Source: Clavelina lepadiformis (taxonomy: Eukaryota > Chordata > Ascidiacea > Aplousobranchia > Clavelinidae). Taken from it: DNA of 64,000 bases. The notes under the pieces were generated by a model. That model saw only the letters and a program-made list of their open reading frames with translations. It had not been told where the DNA came from and did not search any database. Positions 35,892-44,667 of the stretch are shown here, piece by piece (the first letter of the stretch is position 1; every line of letters begins with the position of its first letter). The stretch spans positions 22,384,501 through 22,448,500 of the forward strand of contig NC_135241.1 in NCBI RefSeq assembly GCF_947623445.1, given 5' to 3'. The position numbers and the translations under genes are program-made.

Positions 35892-35973
35892 CGTTGTCGG
35901 CAGGATTCGAACCTACGCGGGCAGGGCCCAGCCGATTTCGAGTCTGTCGCCTTAACCACTCGGCCACGACAAC
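35892..35973 (-). tRNA. tRNA-Ser(CGA), class C
   Basis: Its upstream spacer has the gaaattgtt variant also seen beside array 1 and array 3 copies. Confidence 0.6.
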
Positions 35974-36050
35974 TGTGCTTAATGCATAGATGAAATTGTT
36001 AAAATGCCACATTTCCGAATATCCATATGAAATTGCAAAAGTAATATCTG

Positions 36051-36132
36051 CGTTGTCCACGGGATTCGAACCTACGCGGGCAGAGCCCAGCAGATTTCCA
36101 GTCTGTCGCCTTAACCACTCGGCCACGACAAC
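36051..36132 (-). tRNA. tRNA-Ser with GGA anticodon, class B
   Basis: Second GGA copy in this array; opens the second sub-array. Confidence 0.6.
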
Positions 36133-36209
36133 TGTGCTTAATGCATAGATGAAATAGTTAAAATACTACATTTCCGAATATCCATATGAAATTGCAAAAG
36201 TAATATCGG

Positions 36210-36291
36210 CGTTGTCGGCAGGATTCGAACCTACGCGTGCTGGGCCCAACAGATTTCGAGCCTGTCGCCTTAACCACTCGGTCACGACAAC
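36210..36291 (-). tRNA. tRNA-Ser(CGA), class A
   Basis: Follows a GGA copy, as in arrays 1 and 3. Confidence 0.75.
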
Positions 36292-36368
36292 TGTGCTTAA
36301 TGCATAGATGAAATAGTTAAAATGCCACATTTCCGAATATCCATATGAAATTGCAAAAGTAATATCTG

Positions 36369-36450
36369 CGTTGTCGGCAGGATTCGAACCTACGCGGGCA
36401 GGGCCCAGCCGATTTCGAGTCTGTCGCCTTAACCACTCGGCCACGACAAC
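36369..36450 (-). tRNA. tRNA-Ser(CGA), class C
   Basis: Anticodon stem with two clashes. Confidence 0.6.
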
Positions 36451-36527
36451 TGTGCTTAATGCATAGATGAAATAGTTAAAATGGCACATTTCCGAATATC
36501 CATATGAAATTGCAAAAGTAATATCTG

Positions 36528-36609
36528 CGTTGTCGGCAGGATTCGAACCTACGCGGGCAGGGCCCAGCCGATTTCGAGTCTGTCGCCTTAACCACTCGGC
36601 CACGACAAC
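36528..36609 (-). tRNA. tRNA-Ser(CGA), class C
   Basis: Directly precedes the terminal D copy. Confidence 0.6.
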
Positions 36610-36686
36610 TGTGCTTAATGCATAGATGAAATAGTTAAAATCCCACATTTCCGAATATCCATATGAAATTGCAAAAGTAATATCGG

Positions 36687-36768
36687 CGTTGTCGGTGGGA
36701 TTCGAACCTACGCGGGCAGAGCCCAGCAGATTTCGAGCCTGTCGCCTTAACCACTCGGCCACGACAAC
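36687..36768 (-). tRNA. tRNA-Ser(CGA), class D
   Basis: Terminal D copy; its 5' flank gtgcaatgcaaatag differs from the standard spacer. Confidence 0.78.
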
Positions 36769-37729
36769 TGTGCTTAATGTGCAATGCAAATAGATAAAAT
36801 GGCACTTTTCTCGAATCACTAGATAGATTCCACCATGTCGGTGTTTCCGGAATCTTCTCCTGACTTTCAAATCTGACAAGATGAAAATGTAGCTAGCGTA
36901 GTCTAGATGAAAATCAAGCTAGCGTAGTCTAGATGAAAATCTAGCTAGGGTAGTCTAGATGAAAATCAAGCTAGCGTAGTCTAGATGAAAATCAAGCTGA
37001 TTTCGAGACCTAGCTACGCCTACGTCTCTGTAGTGTATTAACTATAAGCTAGTTTCAACTAAATTTTAAGTACTAAAGTAAACTTCTGTTATTTGCTTAA
37101 GGGGTCATGTCCCAATTCAAAGAGATAGGCTTTTCAATGCAAAGTACATTAAATCAAGAAGCTACCAACGCAAAACTACATCATAAACCTACCCTGCATT
37201 TTGGCTTGCAACAAGACCTAGGTTATGTTTGTCTACAGTCTTAATTTGGACAAAATCCATGTACTCAGTTTTCTATAACAATTGCCTAAACTTTACAACA
37301 AGTTTTTAGCTTAACATTTTATGACAAATACTCCAAAAAAACAAAAACTCAAACCCACACAAAATTTACAACTTAACCTAGACCTGGAACCAGCTGTCGT
37401 CAAAGCAACGACGAACTACTCCACATCGACGTCACATGCGCATTGGACCGGAAAATTTTTACTTTTTTTAATATGACGCATTGAGTGCGACACGGTCACA
37501 ATCACTGTGTTGCCGGCACAAAATTGTCGTTTTATTGGGAGGTGACCCCTTAAACGTGAAGAAATTCATAAATTTTAGTTTTACTTATGACTATATCTAT
37601 ATATAGATATCTATATATATTATATAAGGTAAGTGATTAGGATTAGGATTAGGTGATTAGTAGGGTAAGTTTTTGCAACTTTTGCAACTTTTTTTACAGC
37701 TTCCGGCAGCTTCCTAAATACTCAGGATT
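36769..37729. repeat. Higher-order repeat spacer 2
   Basis: Near-identical to 33,993-34,939, with an extra (atatct)-type stretch near 37,600 that spacer 1 lacks. Confidence 0.92.
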
Positions 37730-38793
37730 GACGTGAGTCTGGCCAGCTGGTGGCCTAGACGTGAGTCTGGCCAGCTGGTGGCCTAGACGTGAGTCTGGCC
37801 AGCTGGTGGCCTAGACGTGAGTCTGGCCAGCTGGTGGCCTAGACGTGAGTCTGGCCAGCTGGTGGCCTAGACGTGAGTCTGGCCAGCTGGTGGCCTAGAC
37901 GTGAGTCTGGCCAGCTGGTGGCCTAGACGTGAGTCTGGCCAGCTGGTGGCCTAGACGTGAGTCTGGCCAGCTGGTGGCCTAGACGTGAGTCTGGCCAGCT
38001 GGTGGCCTAGACGTGAGTCTGGCCAGCTGGTGGCCTAGACGTGAGTCTGGCCAGCTGGTGGCCTAGACGTGAGTCTGGCCAGCTGGTGGCCTAGACGTGA
38101 GTCTGGCCAGCTGGTGGCCTAGACGTGAGTCTGGCCAGCTGGTGGCCTAGACGTGAGTCTGGCCAGCTGGTGGCCTAGACGTGAGTCTGGCCAGCTGGTG
38201 GCCTAGACGTGAGTCTGGCCAGCTGGTGGCCTAGACGTGAGTCTGGCCAGCTGGTGGCCTAGACGTGAGTCTGGCCAGCTGGTGGCCTAGACGTGAGTCT
38301 GGCCAGCTGGTGGCCTAGACGTGAGTCTGGCCAGCTGGTGGCCTAGACGTGAGTCTGGCCAGCTGGTGGCCTAGACGTGAGTCTGGCCAGCTGGTGGCCT
38401 AGACGTGAGTCTGGCCAGCTGGTGGCCTAGACGTGAGTCTGGCCAGCTGGTGGCCTAGACGTGAGTCTGGCCAGCTGGTGGCCTAGACGTGAGTCTGGCC
38501 AGCTGGTGGCCTAGACGTGAGTCTGGCCAGCTGGTGGCCTAGACGTGAGTCTGGCCAGCTGGTGGCCTAGACGTGAGTCTGGCCAGCTGGTGGCCTAGAC
38601 GTGAGTCTGGCCAGCTGGTGGCCTAGACGTGAGTCTGGCCAGCTGGTGGCCTAGACGTGAGTCTGGCCAGCTGGTGGCCTAGACGTGAGTCTGGCCAGCT
38701 GGTGGCCTAGACGTGAGTCTGGCCAGCTGGTGGCCTAGACGTGAGTCTGGCCAGCTGGTGGCCTAGACGTGAGTCTGGCCAGCTGGTGGCCTA
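37730..38793. repeat. 28-bp minisatellite, array 3 (38 copies)
   Basis: 1,064 bp of head-to-tail perfect units, followed by a broken unit to 38,805. The other arrays in the window have 2-4 units, so copy number varies sharply between adjacent higher-order repeats. Confidence 0.97.
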
Positions 38794-38805
38794 GACGTGA
38801 GTCTA

Positions 38806-38935
38806 GAGTGGCCTATACAGACAAATGGTCATCAAACGGTTGTTGGCTCGTCGCTCTGCGGCTCGCTGGTTTGAACCTGCAGCTTGTCTGTCGACGTTTT
38901 CCGGTTTTTCCGTTGTGCTATGGGTTCCCCCCACC
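38806..38935. repeat. ~125-bp module after the 28-bp array, copy 1
   Basis: Contains ggctcgctggtttgaacctg, whose ggtttgaacc resembles a degenerate tRNA B box. Also found at 41,074-41,202 and 42,533-42,645. It could be a tRNA-derived relic. Confidence 0.6.
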
Positions 38936-39007
38936 CACCCTATGCTTTGTGCGCATCTTGACTTTATTGCTTTAGGACTTCATATGAAATTGCAAAAGTA
39001 ATATCGG

Positions 39008-39089
39008 CGTTGTCGGCAGGATTCGAACCTACGCGTGCTGGGCCCAACAGATTTCGAGCCTGTCGCCTTAACCACTCGGTCACGACAAC
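39008..39089 (-). tRNA. tRNA-Ser(CGA), class A
   Basis: First copy after the aggacttcat array edge. Confidence 0.75.
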
Positions 39090-39166
39090 TGTGCTTAATG
39101 CATAGATGAAATAGTTAAAATGGCACATTTCCGAATATCCATATGAAATTGCAAAAGTAATATCTG

Positions 39167-39248
39167 CGTTGTCCACGGGATTCGAACCTACGCGGGCAGA
39201 GCCCAGCAGATTTCCAGTCTGTCGCCTTAACCACTCGGCCACGACAAC
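39167..39248 (-). tRNA. tRNA-Ser with GGA anticodon, class B
   Basis: Variable arm gggcagagccc. Confidence 0.6.
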
Positions 39249-39325
39249 TGTGCTTAATGCATAGATGAAATAGTTAAAATACTACATTTCCGAATATCCA
39301 TATGAAATTGCAAAAGTAATATCGG

Positions 39326-39407
39326 CGTTGTCGGCAGGATTCGAACCTACGCGTGCTGGGCCCAACAGATTTCGAGCCTGTCGCCTTAACCACTCGGTCA
39401 CGACAAC
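39326..39407 (-). tRNA. tRNA-Ser(CGA), class A
   Basis: Position 3 in the array, as in array 1. Confidence 0.75.
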
Positions 39408-39484
39408 TGTGCTTAATGCATAGATGAAATAGTTAAAATGCCACATTTCCGAATATCCATATGAAATTGCAAAAGTAATATCTG

Positions 39485-39566
39485 CGTTGTCGGCAGGATT
39501 CGAACCTACGCGGGCAGGGCCCAGCCGATTTCGAGTCTGTCGCCTTAACCACTCGGCCACGACAAC
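39485..39566 (-). tRNA. tRNA-Ser(CGA), class C
   Basis: Position 4; here with the standard C variable arm, unlike its array 1 counterpart. Confidence 0.6.
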
Positions 39567-39643
39567 TGTGCTTAATGCATAGATGAAATAGTTAAAATGG
39601 CACATTTCCGAATATCCATATGAAATTGCAAAAGTAATATCTG

Positions 39644-39725
39644 CGTTGTCGGCAGGATTCGAACCTACGCGGGCAGGGCCCAGCCGATTTCGAGTCTGTC
39701 GCCTTAACCACTCGGCCACGACAAC
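39644..39725 (-). tRNA. tRNA-Ser(CGA), class C
   Basis: Position 5. Confidence 0.6.
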
Positions 39726-39802
39726 TGTGCTTAATGCATAGATGAAATTGTTAAAATGCCACATTTCCGAATATCCATATGAAATTGCAAAAGTAATATC
39801 TG

Positions 39803-39884
39803 CGTTGTCGGCAGGATTCGAACCTACGCGGGCAGGGCCCAGCCGATTTCGAGTCTGTCGCCTTAACCACTCGGCCACGACAAC
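39803..39884 (-). tRNA. tRNA-Ser(CGA), class C
   Basis: Position 6. Confidence 0.6.
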
Positions 39885-39961
39885 TGTGCTTAATGCATAG
39901 ATGAAATAGTTAAAATCCCACATTTCCGAATATCCATATGAAATTGCAAAAGTAATATCGG

Positions 39962-40043
39962 CGTTGTCGGTGGGATTCGAACCTACGCGGGCAGAGCCCA
40001 GCAGATTTCGAGCCTGTCGCCTTAACCACTCGGCCACGACAAC
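39962..40043 (-). tRNA. tRNA-Ser(CGA), class D
   Basis: Terminal copy of array 3. Confidence 0.78.
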
Positions 40044-41004
40044 TGTGCTTAATGTGCAATGCAAATAGATAAAATGGCACTTTTCTCGAATCACTAGATA
40101 GATTCCACCATGTCGGTGTTTCCGGAATCTTCTCCTGACTTTCAAATCTGACAAGATGAAAATGTAGCTAGCGTAGTCTAGATGAAAATCAAGCTAGCGT
40201 AGTCTAGATGAAAATCTAGCTAGGGTAGTCTAGATGAAAATCAAGCTAGCGTAGTCTAGATGAAAATCAAGCTGATTTCGAGACCTAGCTACGCCTACGT
40301 CTCTGTAGTGTATTAACTATAAGCTAGTTTCAACTAAATTTTAAGTACTAAAGTAAACTTCTGTTATTTGCTTAAGGGGTCATGTCCCAATTCAAAGAGA
40401 TAGGCTTTTCAATACAAAGTACATTAAATCAAGAAGCTACCAACGCAAAACTACATCATAAACCTACCCTGCATTTTGGCTTGCAACAAGACCTAGGTTA
40501 TGTCTGTCTACAGTCTTAATTTGGACAAAATCCATGTACTCAGTTTTCTATAACAATTGCCTAAACTTTACAACAAGTTTTTAGCTTAACATTTTATGAC
40601 AAATACTCCAAAAAAACAAAAATTCAAACCCACACAAAATTTACAACTTAGCCTAGACCTGGAACCAGCTGTCGTCAAAGCAACGACGAACTACTCCACA
40701 TCGACGTCACATGCGCATTGGACCGGAAAATTTTTACTTTTTTTAATATGACGCATTGAGTGCGACACGGTCACAATCACTGTGTTGCCGGCACAAAATT
40801 GTCGTTTTATTGGGAGGTGACCCCTTAAACGTGAAGAAATTCATAAATTTTAGTTTTACTTATGACTATATCTATATATAGATATCTATATATATTATAT
40901 AAGGTAAGTGATTAGGATTAGGATTAGGTGATTAGTAGGGTAAGTTTTTGCAACTTTTGCAACTTTTTTTACAGCTTCCGGCAGCTTCCTAAATACTCAG
41001 GATT
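40044..41004. repeat. Higher-order repeat spacer 3
   Basis: Near-identical to spacers 1 and 2; shares the 37,600-type insertion with spacer 2. Confidence 0.92.
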
Positions 41005-41060
41005 GACGTGAGTCTGGCCAGCTGGTGGCCTAGACGTGAGTCTGGCCAGCTGGTGGCCTA
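41005..41060. repeat. 28-bp minisatellite, array 4 (2 copies)
   Basis: Followed by a broken unit and the ~125-bp module at 41,074-41,202. Confidence 0.93.
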
Positions 41061-41073
41061 GACGTGAGTCTAG

Positions 41074-41202
41074 AGTGGCCTATACAGACAAATGGTCATC
41101 AAACGGTTGTTGGCTCGTCGCTCTGCGGCTCGCTGGTTTGAACCTGCAGCTTGTCTGTCGACGTTTTCCGGTTTTTCCGTTGTGCTATGGGTTCCCCCCG
41201 CC
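41074..41202. repeat. ~125-bp module after the 28-bp array, copy 2
   Basis: Matches 38,806-38,935 with few changes. Confidence 0.6.
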
Positions 41203-41274
41203 CACCCTATGCTTTCTGCGCATCTTGACTTTATTGCTTTAGGACTTCATATGAAATTGCAAAAGTAATATCGG

Positions 41275-41356
41275 CGTTGTCGGCAGGATTCGAACCTACG
41301 CGTGCTGGGCCCAACAGATTTCGAGCCTGTCGCCTTAACCACTCGGTCACGACAAC
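41275..41356 (-). tRNA. tRNA-Ser(CGA), class A, array 4
   Basis: Array 4 has only two copies, this one and a D copy: the first and last classes of a full array with the middle deleted. Confidence 0.75.
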
Positions 41357-41433
41357 TGTGCTTAATGCATAGATGAAATAGTTAAAATGGCACATTTCCG
41401 AATATCCATATGAAATTGCAAAAGTAATATCGG

Positions 41434-41515
41434 CGTTGTCGGTGGGATTCGAACCTACGCGGGCAGAGCCCAGCAGATTTCGAGCCTGTCGCCTTAACCA
41501 CTCGGCCACGACAAC
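41434..41515 (-). tRNA. tRNA-Ser(CGA), class D, array 4
   Basis: Last tRNA-Ser in the window; 159 bp from the preceding A copy. Confidence 0.78.
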
Positions 41516-42476
41516 TGTGCTTAATGTGCAATGCAAATAGATAAAATGGCACTTTTCTCGAATCACTAGATAGATTCCACCATGTCGGTGTTTCCGGAAT
41601 CTTCTCCTGACTTTCAAATCTGACAAGATGAAAATGTAGCTAGCGTAGTCTAGATGAAAATCAAGCTAGCGTAGTCTAGATGAAAATCTAGCTAGGGTAG
41701 TCTAGATGAAAATCAAGCTAGCGTAGTCTAGATGAAAATCAAGCTGATTTCGAGACCTAGCTACGCCTACGTCTCTGTAGTGTATTAACTATAAGCTAGT
41801 TTCAACTAAATTTTAAGTACTAAAGTAAACTTCTGTTATTTGCTTAAGGGGTCATGTCCCAATTCAAAGAGATAGGCTTTTCAATGCAAAGTACATTAAA
41901 TCAAGAAGCTACCAACGCAAAACTACATCATAAACCTACCCTGCATTTTGGCTTGCAACAAGACCTAGGTTATGTCTGTCTACAGTCTTAATTTGGACAA
42001 AATCCATGTACTCAGTTTTCTATAACAATTGCCTAAACTTTACAACAAGTTTTTAGCTTAACATTTTATGACAAATACTCCAAAAAAACAAAAATTCAAA
42101 CCCACACAAAATTTACAACTTAGCCTAGACCTGGAACCAGCTGTCGTCAAAGCAACGACGAACTACTCCACATCGACGTCACATGCGCATTGGACCGGAA
42201 AATTTTTACTTTTTTTAATATGACGCATTGAGTGCGACACGGTCACAATCACTGTGTTGCCGGCACAAAATTGTCGTTTTATTGGGAGGTGACCCCTTAA
42301 ACGTGAAGAAATTCATAAATTTTAGTTTTACTTATGACTATATCTATATATAGATATCTACATATATTATATAAGGTAAGTGATTAGGATTAGGATTAGG
42401 TGATTAGTAGGGTAAGTTTTTGCAACTTTTGCAACTTTTTTTACAGCTTCCGGCAGCTTCCTAAATACTCAGGATT
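41516..42476. repeat. Higher-order repeat spacer 4
   Basis: Near-identical to spacer 3. Confidence 0.92.
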
Positions 42477-42532
42477 GACGTGAGTCTGGCCAGCTGGTGG
42501 CCTAGACGTGAGTCTGGCCAGCTGGTGGCCTA
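42477..42532. repeat. 28-bp minisatellite, array 5 (2 copies)
   Basis: Last array; followed by the most diverged ~125-bp module (42,533-42,645), after which the higher-order repeat ends. Confidence 0.93.
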
Positions 42533-42645
42533 TACAGACAAATGGTCATCAATCGGTTGTTGGCTCGTCGCTCTGCGGCTCGCTGGTTTGAACCTGCAGC
42601 TTGTCTATCGACGTTCTCCGATTTTTCCACTGTGCCATGAGTTCT
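42533..42645. repeat. ~125-bp module after the 28-bp array, copy 3
   Basis: More diverged than copies 1 and 2 and followed by single-copy sequence (42,650-42,870) in which I recognise nothing. Confidence 0.55.
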
Positions 42646-42949
42646 TTAGCGTACTCTAGTAGTAGTACTTGTTTGAACTACTAACACAACATACATTCTA
42701 CACAAATAACAATATTTTCAAATGCTACCAATTTATAGCTTTTGCGTTGATATGTTTTCTGAATACTACCATAACTTTGTATGAACTGAGTAACAAAAAC
42801 GTCAAAATACGATTGAAAAATTACATTGTGGGCTTACATCAATACGTTATATTGCGTGTGACATTCTACATTTAACTGGGTTGCTTAGTTGGTAAATTTT
42901 AAAAAAGGCTAAAATTGATCTAAACTAGAAAGCTTATATTCACTCATTC

Positions 42950-43021
42950 AGCAGAGTGGCGCAGCGGAAGCGTGCTGGGCCCATAACCCAGAGGTTGATG
43001 GATCGAAACCATCCTCTGCTA
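42950..43021 (+). tRNA. tRNA-iMet(CAT), initiator, copy 1
   Basis: 72 nt, starting AGCAGAGTGGCGCAGCGGAA. The A1-T72 pair, three G-C pairs around the CAT loop and the GATGGATCGAAACCATC T arm mark an initiator. One variable-loop base differs from the common animal sequence. It looks functional. Confidence 0.95.
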
Positions 43022-43029
43022 CTTATCCG

Positions 43030-43631
43030 GCTGTGATCGTATAGCGCAGGGGTGGCCAAACTGCGGCTCTTGAGCCGCATGCGGCTCTTTGAGCCTTTAA
43101 TTGCGGCTCTTTAATGAATTTGCATTGTTGAATTAGACATGCATTTTCCCGGTCTAGACGAGTTGTTTGATCAGATTATGAAACAATGCTTTCTATCACA
43201 CGTAGTAACAATGGACTCATTGTTAGTAATAATCAAATTACACTCCAAAAAGGACATTATTGTACAGAAGTGTACAGAAGTGTACAGAACTTGTACACTG
43301 TAGTTAAGTAAACTGTCAGTTTGAAGCTGTACCTCAGGGCTGACCTAGTTTTAAGTCTCGGTTACGGTTACACTAATAATTGCAAAAAGAGTTGGTGAAG
43401 CCCAGGTGGAGACTCATAGTATCACCACGCAGCACTAATGTTTATCAATAGCTACACTTCGTTGTGAGTGAATAAATTCGTATTTTTTATTGTGTTTGTG
43501 TTGCGGCTCTTTTAAAGCTCGAATTGGTAATATGCGGCTCGAGCATGAAGCATGTCTGGCCACCCCTGGTATAGTGGTTAGTACTCCACGTTGTGGCCGT
43601 GGCAACCCTCGTTCGAATCCAGGTCACAGCA
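43030..43631 (+). pseudogene. tRNA-His(GTG) split by a transposon
   Basis: Bases 43,030-43,046 (GCTGTGATCGTATAGCG) and 43,577-43,631 form one tRNA-His when the 522-bp insert and one copy of its 8-bp target duplication are set aside (72 nt). The anticodon loop TTGTGGC and the acceptor pairing GCTGTGA/TCACAGC are intact. As it stands the gene cannot give a normal tRNA, because the insert lies in the D arm/A box. Confidence 0.9.
43047..43568. mobile_element. hAT-type MITE inside tRNA-His
   Basis: 522 bp. Terminal inverted repeats CAGGGGTGGCCA and TGGCCACCCCTG; 8-bp target duplication gtatagcg / gtatagtg. Subterminal GCGGCTC clusters lie near both ends. No transposase, so non-autonomous. Confidence 0.92.
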
Positions 43632-43674
43632 GATTTTCCTTTTACTGGATTGAGTGATGCAAAGCTGTTCTGTT

Positions 43675-43816
43675 GCTAGAGTCGAACACAATGTCCGATA
43701 TCGGCTATTTAAATCAATGCTTATCAATTCAGCTAAAAGTTGCCGATGATCAACAGCATGAATCGATGCAAATTTTTATTGTCGCAATCTCAATAGTGGG
43801 TTTATTACATATATAA
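43675..43816. repeat. Interspersed repeat R2, copy b
   Basis: The 142-bp counterpart of 16,081-16,222, directly downstream of the tRNA-His flank. Confidence 0.75.
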
Positions 43817-43911
43817 TTGATAACTTAATCATTTTAACTGGGTTGCTTAGTTGGTAAATTTTAAAAAAGGCTAAAATTGATCTAAACTAGAAAGCTAATA
43901 TTCACTCATTC

Positions 43912-43983
43912 AGAAGAGTGGCGCAGCGGAAGCGTGCTGGGCCCATAACCCAGAGGTCGATGGATCGAAACCATCCTCTGCTA
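43912..43983 (+). tRNA. tRNA-iMet(CAT), copy 2, one acceptor clash
   Basis: Duplicate of 42,950-43,021 with the same upstream flank (from ttaactgggttgc). The start AGAAGAG puts an A opposite G70. The rest is canonical, including the expected variable loop. Confidence 0.85.
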
Positions 43984-43991
43984 CTTATCCA

Positions 43992-44071
43992 GCTGTGATC
44001 CTATATTCAATAGTGGTTAGTACTTCACGTTGTGGCCGTGGCAACCCTGGTTTTTTATGCAGGTCACAACA
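43992..44071 (+). pseudogene. tRNA-His pseudogene with possible hAT excision scar
   Basis: Counterpart of the split tRNA-His. The D-arm region reads gatcctatattcaatagtgg instead of gatcgtatagtgg, an extra 7 bases exactly where the hAT element sits in the sister copy. The T arm is also decayed (ggttttttatgcagg). Confidence 0.8.
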
Positions 44072-44122
44072 GATTTTGCTTTTACTGGATTGAGTGATGC
44101 AAAGATGTTCTATTGCTAGAGT

Positions 44123-44667
44123 TAGATTTACCATACGTCCCGTTTTAGCCGGGACAGTCCCCATTTTTAACGTCTTGTCCCGGCGTCCCGATCGGTCGGC
44201 CAAACGTCCCGGTTTGGCATTCAGTCAGCCAGCATAGGCATACCGCATAGAAGCCATGCACGAACATTAGCATGTTCTTATTATTGTTTTTGCTGTGCAA
44301 CGTACCGGTACTTCTTGAAGAAGAATTCGAGATCTTGTTTGTTATTTATTTCATTGTATTCGATAAAAATGTTATTGTGACGTTATTGTTAGCGGATAAT
44401 TGGTACGGTAATTTTCCGGTGAAATAGAGGCAGACATCTTTGTATCGTTAACGTCAATTCCTTCCTATTTTTCGAATTGAAACCGATATTTAGAGAACAA
44501 GCACTTGAACTTTCGATGGCAATATGGTCAATGAAGACAGCTAGGGTGGTTTTAAATGTAGGCCTACGTAATAATTCCGAAAAATGTCAAGTTAAAAACT
44601 CACAGCTAAGGGGTTTAGGTTGTTTGAAAGCGTCCCGTTTTGAAGCCACAAAATTATGGTAAGCCTA
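44123..44667. repeat. Interspersed repeat R1, copy b
   Basis: Counterpart of 15,536-16,080. It interrupts the tRNA-His downstream flank right after gctagagt and runs directly into transposase-like sequence, so it may be the 5' part of that transposon. Confidence 0.8.

Larger units (their letters stand above)
35097..36768 (-). repeat. tRNA-Ser array 2: 11 copies, 159-bp period
   Basis: Class order: B, A, C, A, C, C, B, A, C, C, D. The order B-A-C-(A)-C-C occurs twice, so this array looks like two truncated arrays fused by unequal exchange. The spacing stays exactly 159 bp across the fusion. Confidence 0.95.
39008..40043 (-). repeat. tRNA-Ser array 3: 7 copies, 159-bp period
   Basis: Class order A, B, A, C, C, C, D, the same as array 1. 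Confidence 0.95.

Noticed and set aside
33231-36879. Long minus-strand reading frames (237-304 codons) of a 53-residue repeat protein
   Set aside because: The period of 159 bp equals 53 codons and happens to lack stops. The repeats are tRNA-Ser genes plus spacer, and AEWLRRQ / GSNPAD are simply translated tRNA sequence.
34840-42410. ggattaggattagg stretches as internal telomeric repeats
   Set aside because: Only two to three imperfect units per spacer, and not a (TTAGGG)n array.
38806-42645. The ~125-bp module as a genuine tRNA gene
   Set aside because: Only a B-box-like ggtttgaacc is present; no acceptor stem or anticodon arm could be folded.
32735-42650. Regularly spaced repeats as a CRISPR array
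   Set aside because: Spacers are as conserved as the repeats, the repeats are tRNA genes, and the host is an animal.
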